Below are positions 33,936-43,339 of a stretch of 64,000 nucleotides of DNA, one piece after another. Position 1 is the stretch's first letter. Each line of letters starts with the position of its first letter. Origin of the DNA: Thalassobius sp034670005 (GTDB lineage Bacteria > Pseudomonadota > Alphaproteobacteria > Rhodobacterales > Rhodobacteraceae); contig NZ_JAXMOH010000011.1 in NCBI RefSeq assembly GCF_034670005.1, positions 1-64,000 of the forward strand, in the 5' to 3' direction. A program made the position numbers and the translations under genes. The notes below the pieces were generated by a model. It saw nothing but the letters and a program-made list of their open reading frames with translations. It had not been told where the DNA came from and did no database searches.

Positions 33936-35293
33936 CGACGTGCGGGTCCCTTCCTTGCGCGTTTCTTCCCTTTACCGCGTAGCTGCGATTTTTCAATCAG
34001 CCCTTCGTACTGGTGTGCCAGCAAATGGCTTTGCACCTGCTGGATCGTATCCATGGTCACGGACACGACGATCAGTACCGAAGTACCGCCAAAATAGAAT
34101 GGGATCGACAACTGGTGACGCAGAATTTCAGGAAGGAGACAAACTGCCGCAAGATAGGCCGCGCCCAGTACCAAAATCCGGTTGGTAACATATTCCAGAT
34201 ATTCGGCAGTCTTCTTACCCGGGCGAATGCCGGGAACGAAACCATTCTGATTCTTCAGATTGTCCGCCACTTCGTCGGGCTTGAAGGACACGTTGAAGGT
34301 ATAGAAATAGGCGAAGAACACGATCATACCGACAAAGAACAGCAGGTAAAGCGGCTGCCCGGGGCCAAAATATGCCAACAAAGTCGACATGACTGGCCCG
34401 GTCTGTTGCCCTGAGAAGGTGCTGATCGTGGTCGGCAGCAACAGCAGCGAACTGGCAAAGATCGCCGGGATCACACCGGCCGGGTTAACCTTGATTGGCA
34501 GATGGCTCGATCCGCCATCATAGACTTTCATACCGACCTGACGGCGGGGATATTGAATATGGATTTTGCGCAGCGCGCGTTCCATGAATACAACGAACGC
34601 GATCACCGCCACGATCATTATCAACACGCCAACGATCACCGCCGGGCTGATCGCGCCAGACCGGCCCTGGCTCAGGAACTGGGCCAGCGCAGCGGGGACT
34701 TCGGCGATGATGCCGACGAAAATGATCAGAGAGATACCATTGCCGATGCCGCGATTGGTGATCTGTTCACCCAGCCACATCAGGAACATCGTGCCGCCAA
34801 CCAGAGTGATCACGCAGGAGGCGCGGAAAAACAGCCCCGGATCGGTAACCAGATCACCCGCTTCCAACGATGCTGCCAGCCCGTAAGCCTGCAACGTGGC
34901 AAGGGCCACGGTGCCGTAACGAGTATACTGATTGATCTTCTTGCGGCCCTGGTCGCCTTCCTTCTTCAGCTGCTCCATCGATGGCACCATCGAGGTCAGA
35001 AGCTGTACGATGATCGACGCCGAGATATAAGGCATGATGCCGAGAGCCAGAATGCCCATCCGACCGAGCGCACCGCCGGTAAACATCGACAGAATACCGC
35101 CCAAACCAGCGGCCGCACCTTCCATGAAGTCGCGCAGCGCCACACCGTCGATTCCGGGAACCGGAATGAACGTGCCGAGGCGGTAGACAATCAGAAGGCC
35201 CAGGGTGAACAGGATGCGGCTGCGAAGCTCGGTCGCCTTTCCAAGGGCGGCCCAACTTGTGTTCGCGGCCATTTGTTCGACTGCAGATACCAT
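33932..35293 (-). CDS. secY: Preprotein translocase subunit SecY
   Basis: 453 residues, ten membrane helices. LGTFIPVPGIDG in the N-terminus, the plug region, the large cytoplasmic loops with RRKINQYTRYGTV-like YGTV and PRRQVGMKVYDG, and the C-terminal STILV-like GTSVLIVVSVTMDTIQQV all fit SecY. It forms the SecYEG channel. Co-transcribed with rplO upstream and adk downstream. Confidence 0.97.
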   Translation of the reverse strand: MVSAVEQMAANTSWAALGKATELRSRILFTLGLLIVYRLGTFIPVPGIDGVALRDFMEGAAAGLGGILSMFTGGALGRMGILALGIMPYISASIIVQLLTSMVPSMEQLKKEGDQGRKKINQYTRYGTVALATLQAYGLAASLEAGDLVTDPGLFFRASCVITLVGGTMFLMWLGEQITNRGIGNGISLIIFVGIIAEVPAALAQFLSQGRSGAISPAVIVGVLIMIVAVIAFVVFMERALRKIHIQYPRRQVGMKVYDGGSSHLPIKVNPAGVIPAIFASSLLLLPTTISTFSGQQTGPVMSTLLAYFGPGQPLYLLFFVGMIVFFAYFYTFNVSFKPDEVADNLKNQNGFVPGIRPGKKTAEYLEYVTNRILVLGAAYLAAVCLLPEILRHQLSIPFYFGGTSVLIVVSVTMDTIQQVQSHLLAHQYEGLIEKSQLRGKGKKRARKGPARR

Positions 35294-35414
35294 GCGTGGT
35301 CTCTCTCATATGACAACGCCGCCTAGAGCGTTTTCCAGCTCAGGCGGCGTTCTTAGGAAAACTTGGGCCTATGTAAGCGGCTCAGCCGCCGCTCACAACC
35401 CGTTAAGCTGTCGC

Positions 35415-35873
35415 TTACGCTTTGACCTTCAGCGAGCCGCCCGCTTTTTCGACCGCTTCGATGGCCGACTTCGATGCGCCGGTCACGTCCAGATCGACCT
35501 TGGCGCTGAAATCGCCTTTGGCCAGAATGCGTACGCCGTCCAGCTTACGACGCACCAGACCGCTTTCGACCAGCACGTCTTCGGTGATCGGAGCCTTGGC
35601 GTCGATTTTGCCAGCGTCGATGAATTTCGCCAGAAGGCCAAGGTTCACAACGGCATATTTCTTGGGGTTCGGGACGTTAAATCCGCGCTTGGGCAAGCGT
35701 TGATAGAGCGGCATCTGGCCGCCTTCGTAGCCATTGATCGCCACACCCGAACGCGATTTTTGGCCTTTGATACCACGGCCACCCATTTTACCTTTACCCG
35801 AACCGGGGCCACGGGCCACACGGGTGCGTTTTGGGGTGGCGCCGGGATTGTCGCGCAGTTCATTCAGTTTCAT
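35415..35873 (-). CDS. rplO: 50S ribosomal protein L15
   Basis: 152 residues. MKLNELRDNPGATPKRTRVA and the glycine-rich GPGSGKGKMGGRGIKGQKSR tail are diagnostic. The ATG at 35873 follows AAGGAGAAGCG. In most bacteria rplO directly follows rpmD; here a 4 kb block of foreign genes separates them and rplO has its own promoter. Confidence 0.97.
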   Translation of the reverse strand: MKLNELRDNPGATPKRTRVARGPGSGKGKMGGRGIKGQKSRSGVAINGYEGGQMPLYQRLPKRGFNVPNPKKYAVVNLGLLAKFIDAGKIDAKAPITEDVLVESGLVRRKLDGVRILAKGDFSAKVDLDVTGASKSAIEAVEKAGGSLKVKA

Positions 35874-35970
35874 TTCGCTTCTCCTTGCCGGATATGATCC
35901 CCGAAGCGTGATAGGATCAAACGCGGCTTTTTTTGATTGTTGATTCTGTGGCACACAGGGCCACCGGGGG

Positions 35971-35999
35971 CGTATAGACGCAAGGCCTGCGCATTGCAA
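35971..35999 (-). promoter_or_regulatory. Promoter of rplO-secY-adk
   Basis: TTGCAA (35994-35999), 17-base spacer, TATACG (35971-35976), about 100 bases before rplO, just after the stop of the inserted kinase gene. It makes rplO-secY-adk independent of the upstream ribosomal block. Confidence 0.7.
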
Positions 36000-36029
36000 G
36001 AGTCACAACTTGTATCGCTGCGCCTGAAT

Positions 36030-37286
36030 TCAGGCTGCCGCCAATTCGATCCAGACCCGCGCCCCGCCCGCTGGCGATTGTTCCATCCCGATCCAGCCAC
36101 CCATCGCATCGATATAGGTTCGCGCTAAGGTCAGCCCCAAACCAACGCCCGATATGTCGCTATGCTTGTAAGCCAGCCGTTCAAACGGTTCGAACACCCT
36201 TTGGGCATCCGCCGAAGCCAATCCCGGACCGTTGTCATCAATCCGAATATGGCACATTCCGTCACTTACTTCTGCGGTAACGGAAACCAGACAATCCTTG
36301 CCGCCATATTTTTCGGAATTCTCGAACAGCAGTGCCAGCGCACGAACCAGCAGTTCGGTATTTGCACGCAGTTTTTGGCCATCGGGCACCTGAAAACGGT
36401 AACTGATCGCATGTTTTGGCCGAAGCCGTTCATTCCGTTGACGCGCCATTTCCAGAACATCCAGAAGATCGACCTGTTCGATGGACGACGCCACCCTGCC
36501 GGTGGATACCGTCGTCATATTGGTCGCCTTTTGGGTCAGGCTGATCAGGTTTACCCCCGCGTCGAGAATGAATGTTGCGTAATCCCTCAGCCTTTTGCCC
36601 GACTCCGGAGACCCGTCAACGTGAAGTAAATCCAACAGTTCTGCATAACCGATGATCGTATTCAGCGGAGTGCGGATTTCATGACTGAGCGTTGACATAA
36701 CATTGTTGAGCAACTGTACATTGGATTGTGTCGAGTTGAGCGCCAATCTCAGATCCTCGGTTCGTTCACGCACCAGTTCTTCGAGATTTCTGTGCTGAAT
36801 CTCCAGCTCTTTCAGATTGCGACGGTGCCGCAGCAATTCATCGCTTTGCGAAAGTCGCTCGGTAATATCGGACACGAAGGCAGTGCTATAAGTCTTTCCG
36901 TCGGCCACTATTCCGGTCAGACCGATTTCAATAGGAACGTCCCGGCCATCCCGATGGCGCCCGAACAGGACCTGGTTCCCCCCCATCGGCCGGGATTTCG
37001 GCGCCGCCACGAAACCGGAGCGCAGTTTGACGTGTTTATCATGCAAATGCTCAGGGAGCAGAATTTCCAAGCGTTTGCCGTGCAGCTCGCCGCGCTCATA
37101 CCCGAAGATATCACACAAAGAATGATTGGCCCAAACCACAATGCCCATATCATCCACGATGATCACACCGTTCGGGGAACTTTCTGCGGTCGCTTTCAAA
37201 AGAAAATCGAGATTCGGCCCAGCAAAACCGTCTTCCACAGGCTGGGTATCCTGTGAATTTTCCGGGTAATCCGTGGGTCTTGGCAT
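36030..37286 (-). CDS. PAS-domain sensor histidine kinase
   Basis: 418 residues, no membrane helix. One PAS domain (about 28-145, VIIVDDMGIVVWANHSLCDI and FGRHRDGRDVPIEIGL), a coiled-coil linker (about 145-190), HisKA with H202 (TLSHEIRTPLNTIIGYAELL), and an HATPase with the N box (FENSEKYGG), DDNGPGLA and GVGLGLTLARTY. The PAS core lacks the NCRFLQ cysteine of LOV photoreceptors. It is a close paralogue of the next kinase (393 residues) 167 bases upstream on the same strand. Lies in the insertion between rplO and rpmD. No response regulator is adjacent. Confidence 0.88.
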   Translation of the reverse strand: MPRPTDYPENSQDTQPVEDGFAGPNLDFLLKATAESSPNGVIIVDDMGIVVWANHSLCDIFGYERGELHGKRLEILLPEHLHDKHVKLRSGFVAAPKSRPMGGNQVLFGRHRDGRDVPIEIGLTGIVADGKTYSTAFVSDITERLSQSDELLRHRRNLKELEIQHRNLEELVRERTEDLRLALNSTQSNVQLLNNVMSTLSHEIRTPLNTIIGYAELLDLLHVDGSPESGKRLRDYATFILDAGVNLISLTQKATNMTTVSTGRVASSIEQVDLLDVLEMARQRNERLRPKHAISYRFQVPDGQKLRANTELLVRALALLFENSEKYGGKDCLVSVTAEVSDGMCHIRIDDNGPGLASADAQRVFEPFERLAYKHSDISGVGLGLTLARTYIDAMGGWIGMEQSPAGGARVWIELAAA

Positions 37287-37453
37287 ATTAGCTTCCGGCT
37301 CCGCGCAATTCCATTAGGACTTGGAACGACAGATATTAACAATATCTTACCGGAATAAAGAAGCTGTAAGTCAGATAGAACTTTTGCCGCTCTTGCGATG
37401 CCGTCATATCAACATCTCGTTGGTCCGAATACCCGTCCCCAATTCGCACGTGT

Positions 37454-38635
37454 TCAGGCCAAGGGCAATTCCAACCACACGCGCAATCCGCCCTGCGGTG
37501 ATTGCTCCATTCCCATCCTTCCACCCATCGCGGTCATGTAGGCCTGGGCCAATGTTAACCCCAGCCCGGTACCGGACACGCTGCCATGTTTCTGTCCCAG
37601 CCGCTCAAAGGGTTCGAACGCCCTTTGATAGTCCCCCTCGTTTAGTCCAGCACCATTATCATCCAGCCGCAAACGGCACCGCCCTGCCCTTTTTTCCGCC
37701 GAAATGATCAACTTGCTGTCAGCACCGGCATATTTCGCCGCGTTCTCGAACAATAAATCCATGGTGCGGATCAAAAGGTCCTCATCGCCCCTCACCATCG
37801 GAACATCGACAAGATTGACCTGGAATTCCGAAACCATGGACCGCATCAACTTGGCACTGCGGCAGCGCGCCCGCTCCACGATTTCATCCAATGCCAGCGG
37901 CTTGGTATCCGCTACCGCCCCGCCGGTGGAAACCACCGTCATCTGAGACGCCTTCGCCGCCAACTCGATCAACATGTTGCCTGCGTCCAGTATGAGAGCC
38001 GGGTAATCCTCATGGTCTCTGTCGAAATCGACAATATTGTTGTCCGCCATTGATTTCATCATTTCGGCATAGCCGACGATAATGCTCAATGGCGTCCGGA
38101 ATTCGTGACTGAAAGAACGCAGCACGTCTTGCAGCAGCTTTACATTGGATTCGGTTGACCGCAGTGCCATGCGCAGATCTTCGGTTCGCTCATCAACCAT
38201 CTGTTCCAGATTGCGGCGATAGATCTCCAGCTCTTTTTCACGCCTGTAGCGCGGCGTGACATCAATAACGAAAGCGATCGAATACACCTGATCGGCGGTT
38301 TCCAGACTGCCAAGCCCGACTTCAATGGGAATATTGCGGCCATCCCGGTGCCGCCCGAACAGAACAACCGTTCCCCCCATCGGCCGCCGTGAAGGTTCAC
38401 GCGCAAATGCATCCCGCAAAGCTACGTGGCGTCCTTTCACATCATCGGGAACAAGTACTTCAATCGGCTCTCCGATCAAATCCGGGCTGGTGTAACCAAA
38501 AGTTTTTTCAAATGAGGCGTTGACCCAGACAATCGCCCCCGACTTGTTAGTTATGACGATCCCATTCGGCGAAGCATGGCCGACCTGACCTGCCAATTGC
38601 TCAATCGAATCGAGATCCAGTCCAGAATCTGCCAA
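37454..38635 (-). CDS. PAS-domain sensor histidine kinase, paralogue of the neighbour
   Basis: 393 residues, soluble. Same layout as the kinase at 36030-37286: PAS (about 17-130, with FGRHRDGRNIPIEVGL), linker, HisKA with H177 (RSFSHEFRTPLSIIVGYAEM), N box FENAAKYAG, DDNGAGLN and GTGLGLTLAQAYM. The shared motifs, equal gene order and adjacency point to a tandem duplication followed by divergence. The start MADSGLDLDSIEQLAG is the first ATG after the gap. The signal is unknown; a heme or flavin cofactor in the PAS cannot be judged from sequence alone. Confidence 0.87.
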   Translation of the reverse strand: MADSGLDLDSIEQLAGQVGHASPNGIVITNKSGAIVWVNASFEKTFGYTSPDLIGEPIEVLVPDDVKGRHVALRDAFAREPSRRPMGGTVVLFGRHRDGRNIPIEVGLGSLETADQVYSIAFVIDVTPRYRREKELEIYRRNLEQMVDERTEDLRMALRSTESNVKLLQDVLRSFSHEFRTPLSIIVGYAEMMKSMADNNIVDFDRDHEDYPALILDAGNMLIELAAKASQMTVVSTGGAVADTKPLALDEIVERARCRSAKLMRSMVSEFQVNLVDVPMVRGDEDLLIRTMDLLFENAAKYAGADSKLIISAEKRAGRCRLRLDDNGAGLNEGDYQRAFEPFERLGQKHGSVSGTGLGLTLAQAYMTAMGGRMGMEQSPQGGLRVWLELPLA

Positions 38636-38954
38636 TGCAGGTCGCCTCCAACAAGCGAATGCTTCGCATACCTGACTTTATGGTGCATGTTTTATCAACA
38701 ACCGCCAAGTGTTTTGTCTTGTGCCTTTTCCCAATAAGCTACTGAAACCACACGCCAAAGGAGAGTTAGGCAAATCTGTTCGATCCATAAGGTGAAGACA
38801 GCTGCCCGCCTCGCAACTAAAGCTCCATGCCGAACACCTGACAGGCACTGGCAATTATCCGCTAAAAGCCACGGGCTGGCCTGATTTTTGCTATATTTTC
38901 CAGTATCGTTACCGTTAAACCATTTATCCACTGTCTAAGGCTCGTGAAAGATTA
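38636..38954. other. Intergenic stretch between kinase and GH128 genes
   Basis: 319 bases between two divergent genes, somewhat AT-rich toward the right end (38881-38940). It must hold both promoters. I see no convincing paired promoter boxes, repeat or RNA gene. Confidence 0.5.
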
Positions 38955-39800
38955 ATGATCCGCACTCTGACCTATGTTCTCGGTATCCTTGTTCTCGCGC
39001 AATCCGCGCTGGCACAGAAAGCGGGCGTTGGTGCCTGGGAAAACCCCGGTAAAACAACTCTGGAATGGATCGAACAACGGCCCGGGCTTGAATGGTATTA
39101 CAACTGGCGCCCAGATCAGATTTGGCATCGCGGCGGCGTGTCCCGTACGGTCGAATTCGTGCCGATGATCCACAATGCCCGTGACGTGAATAAACGCATT
39201 GTGTCGTCCCGCCGGGCCAAAGCTTTGCTGGGCTTCAACGAACCCGACCGCAACAATGGCAAGCATCAGGCCGGTCTCTCGGTCAAAAAGGCCGCAGCGC
39301 TCTGGCCCAAGCTGGAAGCGCGTGGCCTGCGTCTCGGGTCCCCGGCCACGACACAGGGTGAAACGCTTGGCAAGGGATCGTGGCAACACCGGTTCATGAC
39401 CGAAGTGGGCCGCCGCGGGTTGCGGGTCGATTTCATGGCGGTACATTATTATTCGAAAAACGGCGACGTCGCGGCTTTCCGAAAATGGCTGCAAGCGGTG
39501 CACCGCGCCTATGGCCGCCCGATCTGGGTAACCGAATTCGCCATGATCGACTGGAACCGCCCTGGTGCTGTCAGCTATCAACAAAACGCGCGCTTCGCTG
39601 AACAGGCCATCGCAATGATGGAAAACCTGGCCTTTGTCGAACGTCACGCCTGGTTCGCGGCCAACCCTTATCCCTGGAACGGCCAGTCCCCTCAGATCAA
39701 CCTGGTGGACCGCAATATGGAACCAACCCCGGTTGGGCTTGCCTTTGACCGGATACTGACCCGTGTGGGATCACGCAAGGTTGCTGGCCTGACCGAATAA
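38955..39800 (+). CDS. Secreted GH128-like glycoside hydrolase
   Basis: 281 residues. Signal peptide MIRTLTYVLGILVLAQSALA with cleavage near residue 20, then an Asl1-like TIM barrel. The two expected catalytic glutamates are in LLGFNEPD (E96) and WVTEFAMIDW (E194); AVHYYSKNG and WFAANPYPW are further barrel elements. GH128 enzymes are endo-beta-1,3-glucanases, so the likely substrate is laminarin-type algal glucan or a related polymer, which would suit a marine bacterium. It sits on the plus strand inside the ribosomal cluster between rplO and rpmD. Confidence 0.85.
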   Translation: MIRTLTYVLGILVLAQSALAQKAGVGAWENPGKTTLEWIEQRPGLEWYYNWRPDQIWHRGGVSRTVEFVPMIHNARDVNKRIVSSRRAKALLGFNEPDRNNGKHQAGLSVKKAAALWPKLEARGLRLGSPATTQGETLGKGSWQHRFMTEVGRRGLRVDFMAVHYYSKNGDVAAFRKWLQAVHRAYGRPIWVTEFAMIDWNRPGAVSYQQNARFAEQAIAMMENLAFVERHAWFAANPYPWNGQSPQINLVDRNMEPTPVGLAFDRILTRVGSRKVAGLTE

Positions 39801-39856
39801 GGCAGCAAACTGGGTTTTCCAGCGCCTAACGATCAGGATACTCAATCCCCCAAAGT

Positions 39857-39892
39857 AAAAAAACACCCCCGGTCATTTCTGACCGAGGGTGT
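39857..39892 (-). terminator. Terminator after rpmD
   Basis: Minus-strand stem from ACACCC-TCGGTCA to TGACCGG-GGGTGT with a four-base loop, followed by at least seven Ts (opposite 39857-39863). It ends the rpmC-to-rpmD block. Confidence 0.85.
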
Positions 39893-39934
39893 ATCATTTA
39901 GCAAACCGGACGTCTGTCCGCTAGCTCGCCTAGC

Positions 39935-40120
39935 TTAGTCGCGCTCTTCGACGATCTCGACCAGATGCGGGATCTTGTTGACCATGCCGCGGATCGCGGG
40001 GGTGTCTTCAAGTTCGCGGGTCTTGTGCATCTTGTTCAGGCCCAGACCGATAAGGGTCTGACGCTGAATGGCGGGACGGCGGATCGGAGACCCGATCTGT
40101 TTGACAACGATAGTAGCCAT
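39935..40120 (-). CDS. rpmD: 50S ribosomal protein L30
   Basis: 61 residues. MATIVVKQIGSPIRRPAIQR and LGLNKMHKTRELEDTPAIRG identify L30. Last gene of the spc-derived block; rplO no longer follows directly. Confidence 0.97.
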   Translation of the reverse strand: MATIVVKQIGSPIRRPAIQRQTLIGLGLNKMHKTRELEDTPAIRGMVNKIPHLVEIVEERD

Positions 40121-40132
40121 GTCGATTTCTCC

Positions 40133-40708
40133 TTACGCTTCCGCTTGCGCGGTTTCTGCCGGTGCAGGAGCTTCATCCTTACGAAGGATGTCGGCCACTT
40201 TTTTGCCACGACGGGCCGCAACCGAACGCGGGCTGGCTTCTTTGGTCAAGCCGTCCAGCGTTGCGCGGATCATGTTATAGGGGTTCTGCGACCCGATCGA
40301 CTTCGACACGACATCCTTGATGCCCAGCATCTCGAATACAGCACGCATCGGACCACCGGCGATGATACCGGTACCTTCCGGTGCAGTCCGCATAACGACT
40401 TTACCGGCGCCATGACGGCCTGCCATGTCGTGATGCAGGGTGCGGCCTTCTTTCAGCGGCACACGGATCATCTGACGCTTGGCCTGTTCGGTGGCTTTGC
40501 GGATGGCCTCGGGGACCTCTTTCGCTTTACCTTTACCAAAACCGACGCGACCTTTTTGATCGCCAACAACCACCAGGGCAGCGAAGCCGAAGCGCTTACC
40601 ACCTTTTACGGTTTTCGACACACGGTTGATCGCGACCAGACGATCGGCGAATTCCGGGGTTTCATCACGATCGCGGCGGTTGCCACGACGGTTATCACGT
40701 TCTGCCAT
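40133..40708 (-). CDS. rpsE: 30S ribosomal protein S5
   Basis: 191 residues. S5 dsRBD-like motif VKGGKRFGFAALVVVGDQ and VGFGKGKAKEVPEAIRKA, then GAGKVVMRTAPEGTGIIAGG. The N-terminal Arg/Asp-rich extension and the Ala/Glu-rich tail are usual in alphaproteobacteria. S5 contributes to decoding accuracy and forms part of the mRNA entry channel. Confidence 0.97.
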   Translation of the reverse strand: MAERDNRRGNRRDRDETPEFADRLVAINRVSKTVKGGKRFGFAALVVVGDQKGRVGFGKGKAKEVPEAIRKATEQAKRQMIRVPLKEGRTLHHDMAGRHGAGKVVMRTAPEGTGIIAGGPMRAVFEMLGIKDVVSKSIGSQNPYNMIRATLDGLTKEASPRSVAARRGKKVADILRKDEAPAPAETAQAEA

Positions 40709-40826
40709 TCGGCATTCCTTTCATGCTGGCGCGACGAGGCGCCCAAATATCTCAATCCTGGTGGCGGCCCCAAAACGGGGGCGCGTCCCGGATCATCGGG
40801 GGGACGCGAACGTCCCCCGCAAGTCT

Positions 40827-41186
40827 TTAGAACTTCAGACCACCTTCACGCGCAGCGTCGGCCAGAGCCTTCACCTTGCCATGAAACAGGAAGCCGCCGC
40901 GGTCGAAATAGCATTCCTCGACGCCGGCTTTCTTGGCGCGCTCGGCGATTGCCGTGCCCACCTTGGCAGCTGCTTCGACATTGTTCTTGCCAACCACACC
41001 GAGGTCCTTCTCCAAAGAGGAGGCCGCGGCAAGGGTGACGCCTTGAACGTCGTCGATCAGCTGCACGCTGATGTTCTTGTTGGAGCGATGAACCGACAGG
41101 CGCAATTTGCCACGATTCACTTTCCGCTGCTTGTTCCGAACGCGCAAGCGGCGCTTCAGAAACAGGGTACGTTTGCTGTTTGCCAT
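40827..41186 (-). CDS. rplR: 50S ribosomal protein L18
   Basis: 119 residues. KRRLRVRNKQRKVNRGKLRL with LSVHRSNKNISVQLIDD and the C-terminal YFDRGGFLFHGKVKALADAAR identify L18, a 5S rRNA binder. The 118-base gap to rpsE is longer than others in the block but holds nothing I recognise. Confidence 0.97.
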   Translation of the reverse strand: MANSKRTLFLKRRLRVRNKQRKVNRGKLRLSVHRSNKNISVQLIDDVQGVTLAAASSLEKDLGVVGKNNVEAAAKVGTAIAERAKKAGVEECYFDRGGFLFHGKVKALADAAREGGLKF

Positions 41187-41197
41187 TTTGCTCGTCC

Positions 41198-41731
41198 TTA
41201 CTTCTTCTTGCCTTCCTTACGGAAGATATACTCGTCTTTGTACTTAATGCCCTTGCCCTTATAGGGCTCCGGCGCACGCCATTCGCGGATATTGGCCGCG
41301 ACCTGACCGACGAGTTGCACATCGTCACCTTCGATAACGATTTCAGTCTGCTTCGGGCAGGTCACGGTTACACCGTTCGGCACCTCGAAGTTGACTTCAT
41401 GCGAATAACCAAGGTTCAGCTTCAGGACGTTGCCTGCCATCTGTGCCCGGTAACCCACACCGTTGATCTCCAGCTCTTTCTTGAAGCCTTCGCTCACACC
41501 TTTGACCATGTTGGCCACGACGGTGCGCGACATGCCCCACTGCTGACGGGCGCGCTTGGATTTGCCGCGCGGCGTCACGGTCACGACATTGTCGTCGACC
41601 GTCAGGGTCACATCGTCAGTTGCAGTAAAGCTCTGGGTCGCTTTCGGACCCTTCACTTCGATGGTCTGACCCGACACGGTGGCGGAAACGCCGCTGGGCA
41701 GGTCAACCGGTTTTTTACCAATACGAGACAT
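41198..41731 (-). CDS. rplF: 50S ribosomal protein L6
   Basis: 177 residues. MSRIGKKPVDLPSGVSATVS, two related beta domains and the C-terminal EPYKGKGIKYKDEYI identify L6, which lies near the factor-binding site. The ATG at 41731 is preferred; an upstream start would overlap rpsH. Confidence 0.97.
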   Translation of the reverse strand: MSRIGKKPVDLPSGVSATVSGQTIEVKGPKATQSFTATDDVTLTVDDNVVTVTPRGKSKRARQQWGMSRTVVANMVKGVSEGFKKELEINGVGYRAQMAGNVLKLNLGYSHEVNFEVPNGVTVTCPKQTEIVIEGDDVQLVGQVAANIREWRAPEPYKGKGIKYKDEYIFRKEGKKK

Positions 41732-41741
41732 TGCAACCTCC

Positions 41742-42134
41742 TTAGAAGACGGTGCAGAGCACTTCGCCGCCAACATTGTTGGAGCGCGCAGCTGCGTCCG
41801 ACATCACACCTTTCGGAGTGCTGACAATCGACACGCCCAGACCTTGACGGACAACGGGGATGTCATTGACGCCCATGTAGACGCGACGACCGGGTTTCGA
41901 AACCCGTTTCACTTCGCGAATGACAGGAGTGCCTTCGTAGTATTTCAGGCTGATTTCCAAGGTCGGATGACCGTTGCTATCAGTGCCTTTTTCGTAGCCG
42001 CGGATGTAGCCTTCGTCAGCCAACACATCCAGAACCCAACCGCGCAGTTTCGAAGCGGGGGTCGACACGGTCGACTTGCCACGCAACTGAGAGTTACGGA
42101 TACGGGTGAGCATATCGCCGATAGGATCGTTCAT
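41742..42134 (-). CDS. rpsH: 30S ribosomal protein S8
   Basis: 130 residues. MNDPIGDMLTRIRN at the start and the C-terminal VYMGVNDIPVVRQGLGVSIV and GGEVLCTVF strands are diagnostic. S8 binds helix 21 of 16S rRNA and in E. coli represses the spc operon. Confidence 0.97.
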   Translation of the reverse strand: MNDPIGDMLTRIRNSQLRGKSTVSTPASKLRGWVLDVLADEGYIRGYEKGTDSNGHPTLEISLKYYEGTPVIREVKRVSKPGRRVYMGVNDIPVVRQGLGVSIVSTPKGVMSDAAARSNNVGGEVLCTVF

Positions 42135-42147
42135 ATCACTCTCTCCC

Positions 42148-42453
42148 TTACCAGCTGGATTTCACCAAACCGGGGATCTGGCCAAACGAGCCCAGTTCCC
42201 GCAGCATGATACGGCTGACCTTGAGCTTACGGTAGTAAGCGTGGGGACGACCGGTCAGCTGACAGCGGTTGTGAAGACGGGTAGCCGAGCTGTTGCGCGG
42301 CAGTTCAGCAAGCTTCAAAGAAGCGCGAAAACGCTCTTCCATCGGCTTGTCTTTGTCATTGATGATCTCTTTGAGAGCAGCACGCTTGGTGGCATAACGG
42401 GCCACCAGCTTCTCGCGCTTCTTCTCGCGTTCGACCATGGATTTCTTAGCCAT
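42148..42453 (-). CDS. rpsN: 30S ribosomal protein S14
   Basis: 101 residues, the long zinc-free form of S14 (no CxxC motif). MAKKSMVEREKKREKLVARY and the C-terminal NRCQLTGRPHAYYRKLKVSR identify it. Confidence 0.97.
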   Translation of the reverse strand: MAKKSMVEREKKREKLVARYATKRAALKEIINDKDKPMEERFRASLKLAELPRNSSATRLHNRCQLTGRPHAYYRKLKVSRIMLRELGSFGQIPGLVKSSW

Positions 42454-42470
42454 TACTCTATCTCCCCGCG

Positions 42471-43034
42471 TCAGCTATTGAAGGGCATGTTGAAGGCTTT
42501 CAACAGGCTCTTGGCTTCCGCGTCGGTATCCGCGGTGGTGGCAATCACGATGTCCATGCCCCAGACTTCATCGACTTTGTCGAAATCGATCTCGGGGAAG
42601 ACGATGTGCTCTTTCAGACCGGTGGCATAGTTGCCGCGACCATCGAACGATTTGCCCGACACGCCGCGGAAGTCGCGGATACGAGGCATTGCGATGGTGA
42701 TCAGACGGTCCAGGAATTCGTACATCCGGTCGCCGCGCAGGGTCACTTTCGCGCCCATTGGCATACCTTCACGAACACGGAAACCAGCGATCGAGTTCTT
42801 GGCAACGGTGGTCAAGGCCTTCTGACCGGCGATCAGCGTCAGGTCTTCCTGAGCCGACTTGGCTTTCTTGCTGTCTCTGACAGCTTCTGCACCACAGCCG
42901 ATGTTCAGCACGATCTTGTCCAAACGTGGGATCTGCATGTCGTTCTTGTAACCGAACTCTTCTTTCAGAGCGGCCCGGATCGTTTCGACATACAGCGCCT
43001 TCAGACGCGGGGTATAAGTCGCGGTATCAAGCAT
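42471..43034 (-). CDS. rplE: 50S ribosomal protein L5
   Basis: 187 residues. NDMQIPRLDKIVLNIGCGAE, GMPMGAKVTLRGDRMYEFL and GLKEHIVFPEIDFDKVDEV identify L5, which contacts 5S rRNA and the P-site tRNA. It overlaps rplX by eight bases. Confidence 0.97.
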   Translation of the reverse strand: MLDTATYTPRLKALYVETIRAALKEEFGYKNDMQIPRLDKIVLNIGCGAEAVRDSKKAKSAQEDLTLIAGQKALTTVAKNSIAGFRVREGMPMGAKVTLRGDRMYEFLDRLITIAMPRIRDFRGVSGKSFDGRGNYATGLKEHIVFPEIDFDKVDEVWGMDIVIATTADTDAEAKSLLKAFNMPFNS

Positions 43035-43338
43035 CGATCACGTCCCCCGTGGTCTTGGCAAAACGGACTTTCTTGTCGCCTTCCATACGGAAGCCAACAC
43101 GGGTCGCTTTACCATTTGCGTCGAGATAGGCCAAGTTCGACAGCTGGATCGGCATTGCCTTGGGCAGGCGGCCGCCTTGGCTGGTCTGAGTCTGGCGGGT
43201 GTGACGGATGGCCATGTTCAGACCTTCAACCACGGCTTTACCGGCTTTCGGGTCGATCGAGGCGATAACGCCTTCTTTGCCCTTGTCCTTGCCGGTCAGG
43301 ACGACGACCTTGTCGCCTTTTTTCAGTTTGGCAGCCAT
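43027..43338 (-). CDS. rplX: 50S ribosomal protein L24
   Basis: 103 residues. KKGDKVVVLTGKDKGKEG is the KOW motif; VVEGLNMAIRHTRQ and the NLAYLDANGKATRVGFR end complete L24, an early assembly initiator. One base separates it from rplN. Confidence 0.97.
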   Translation of the reverse strand: MAAKLKKGDKVVVLTGKDKGKEGVIASIDPKAGKAVVEGLNMAIRHTRQTQTSQGGRLPKAMPIQLSNLAYLDANGKATRVGFRMEGDKKVRFAKTTGDVIDA

Positions 43339-43339
43339 C

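Noticed and set aside
36030..38635. LOV blue-light kinases, given the BLUF gene nearby
   Set aside because: The PAS domains lack the conserved photoactive cysteine motif of LOV domains.
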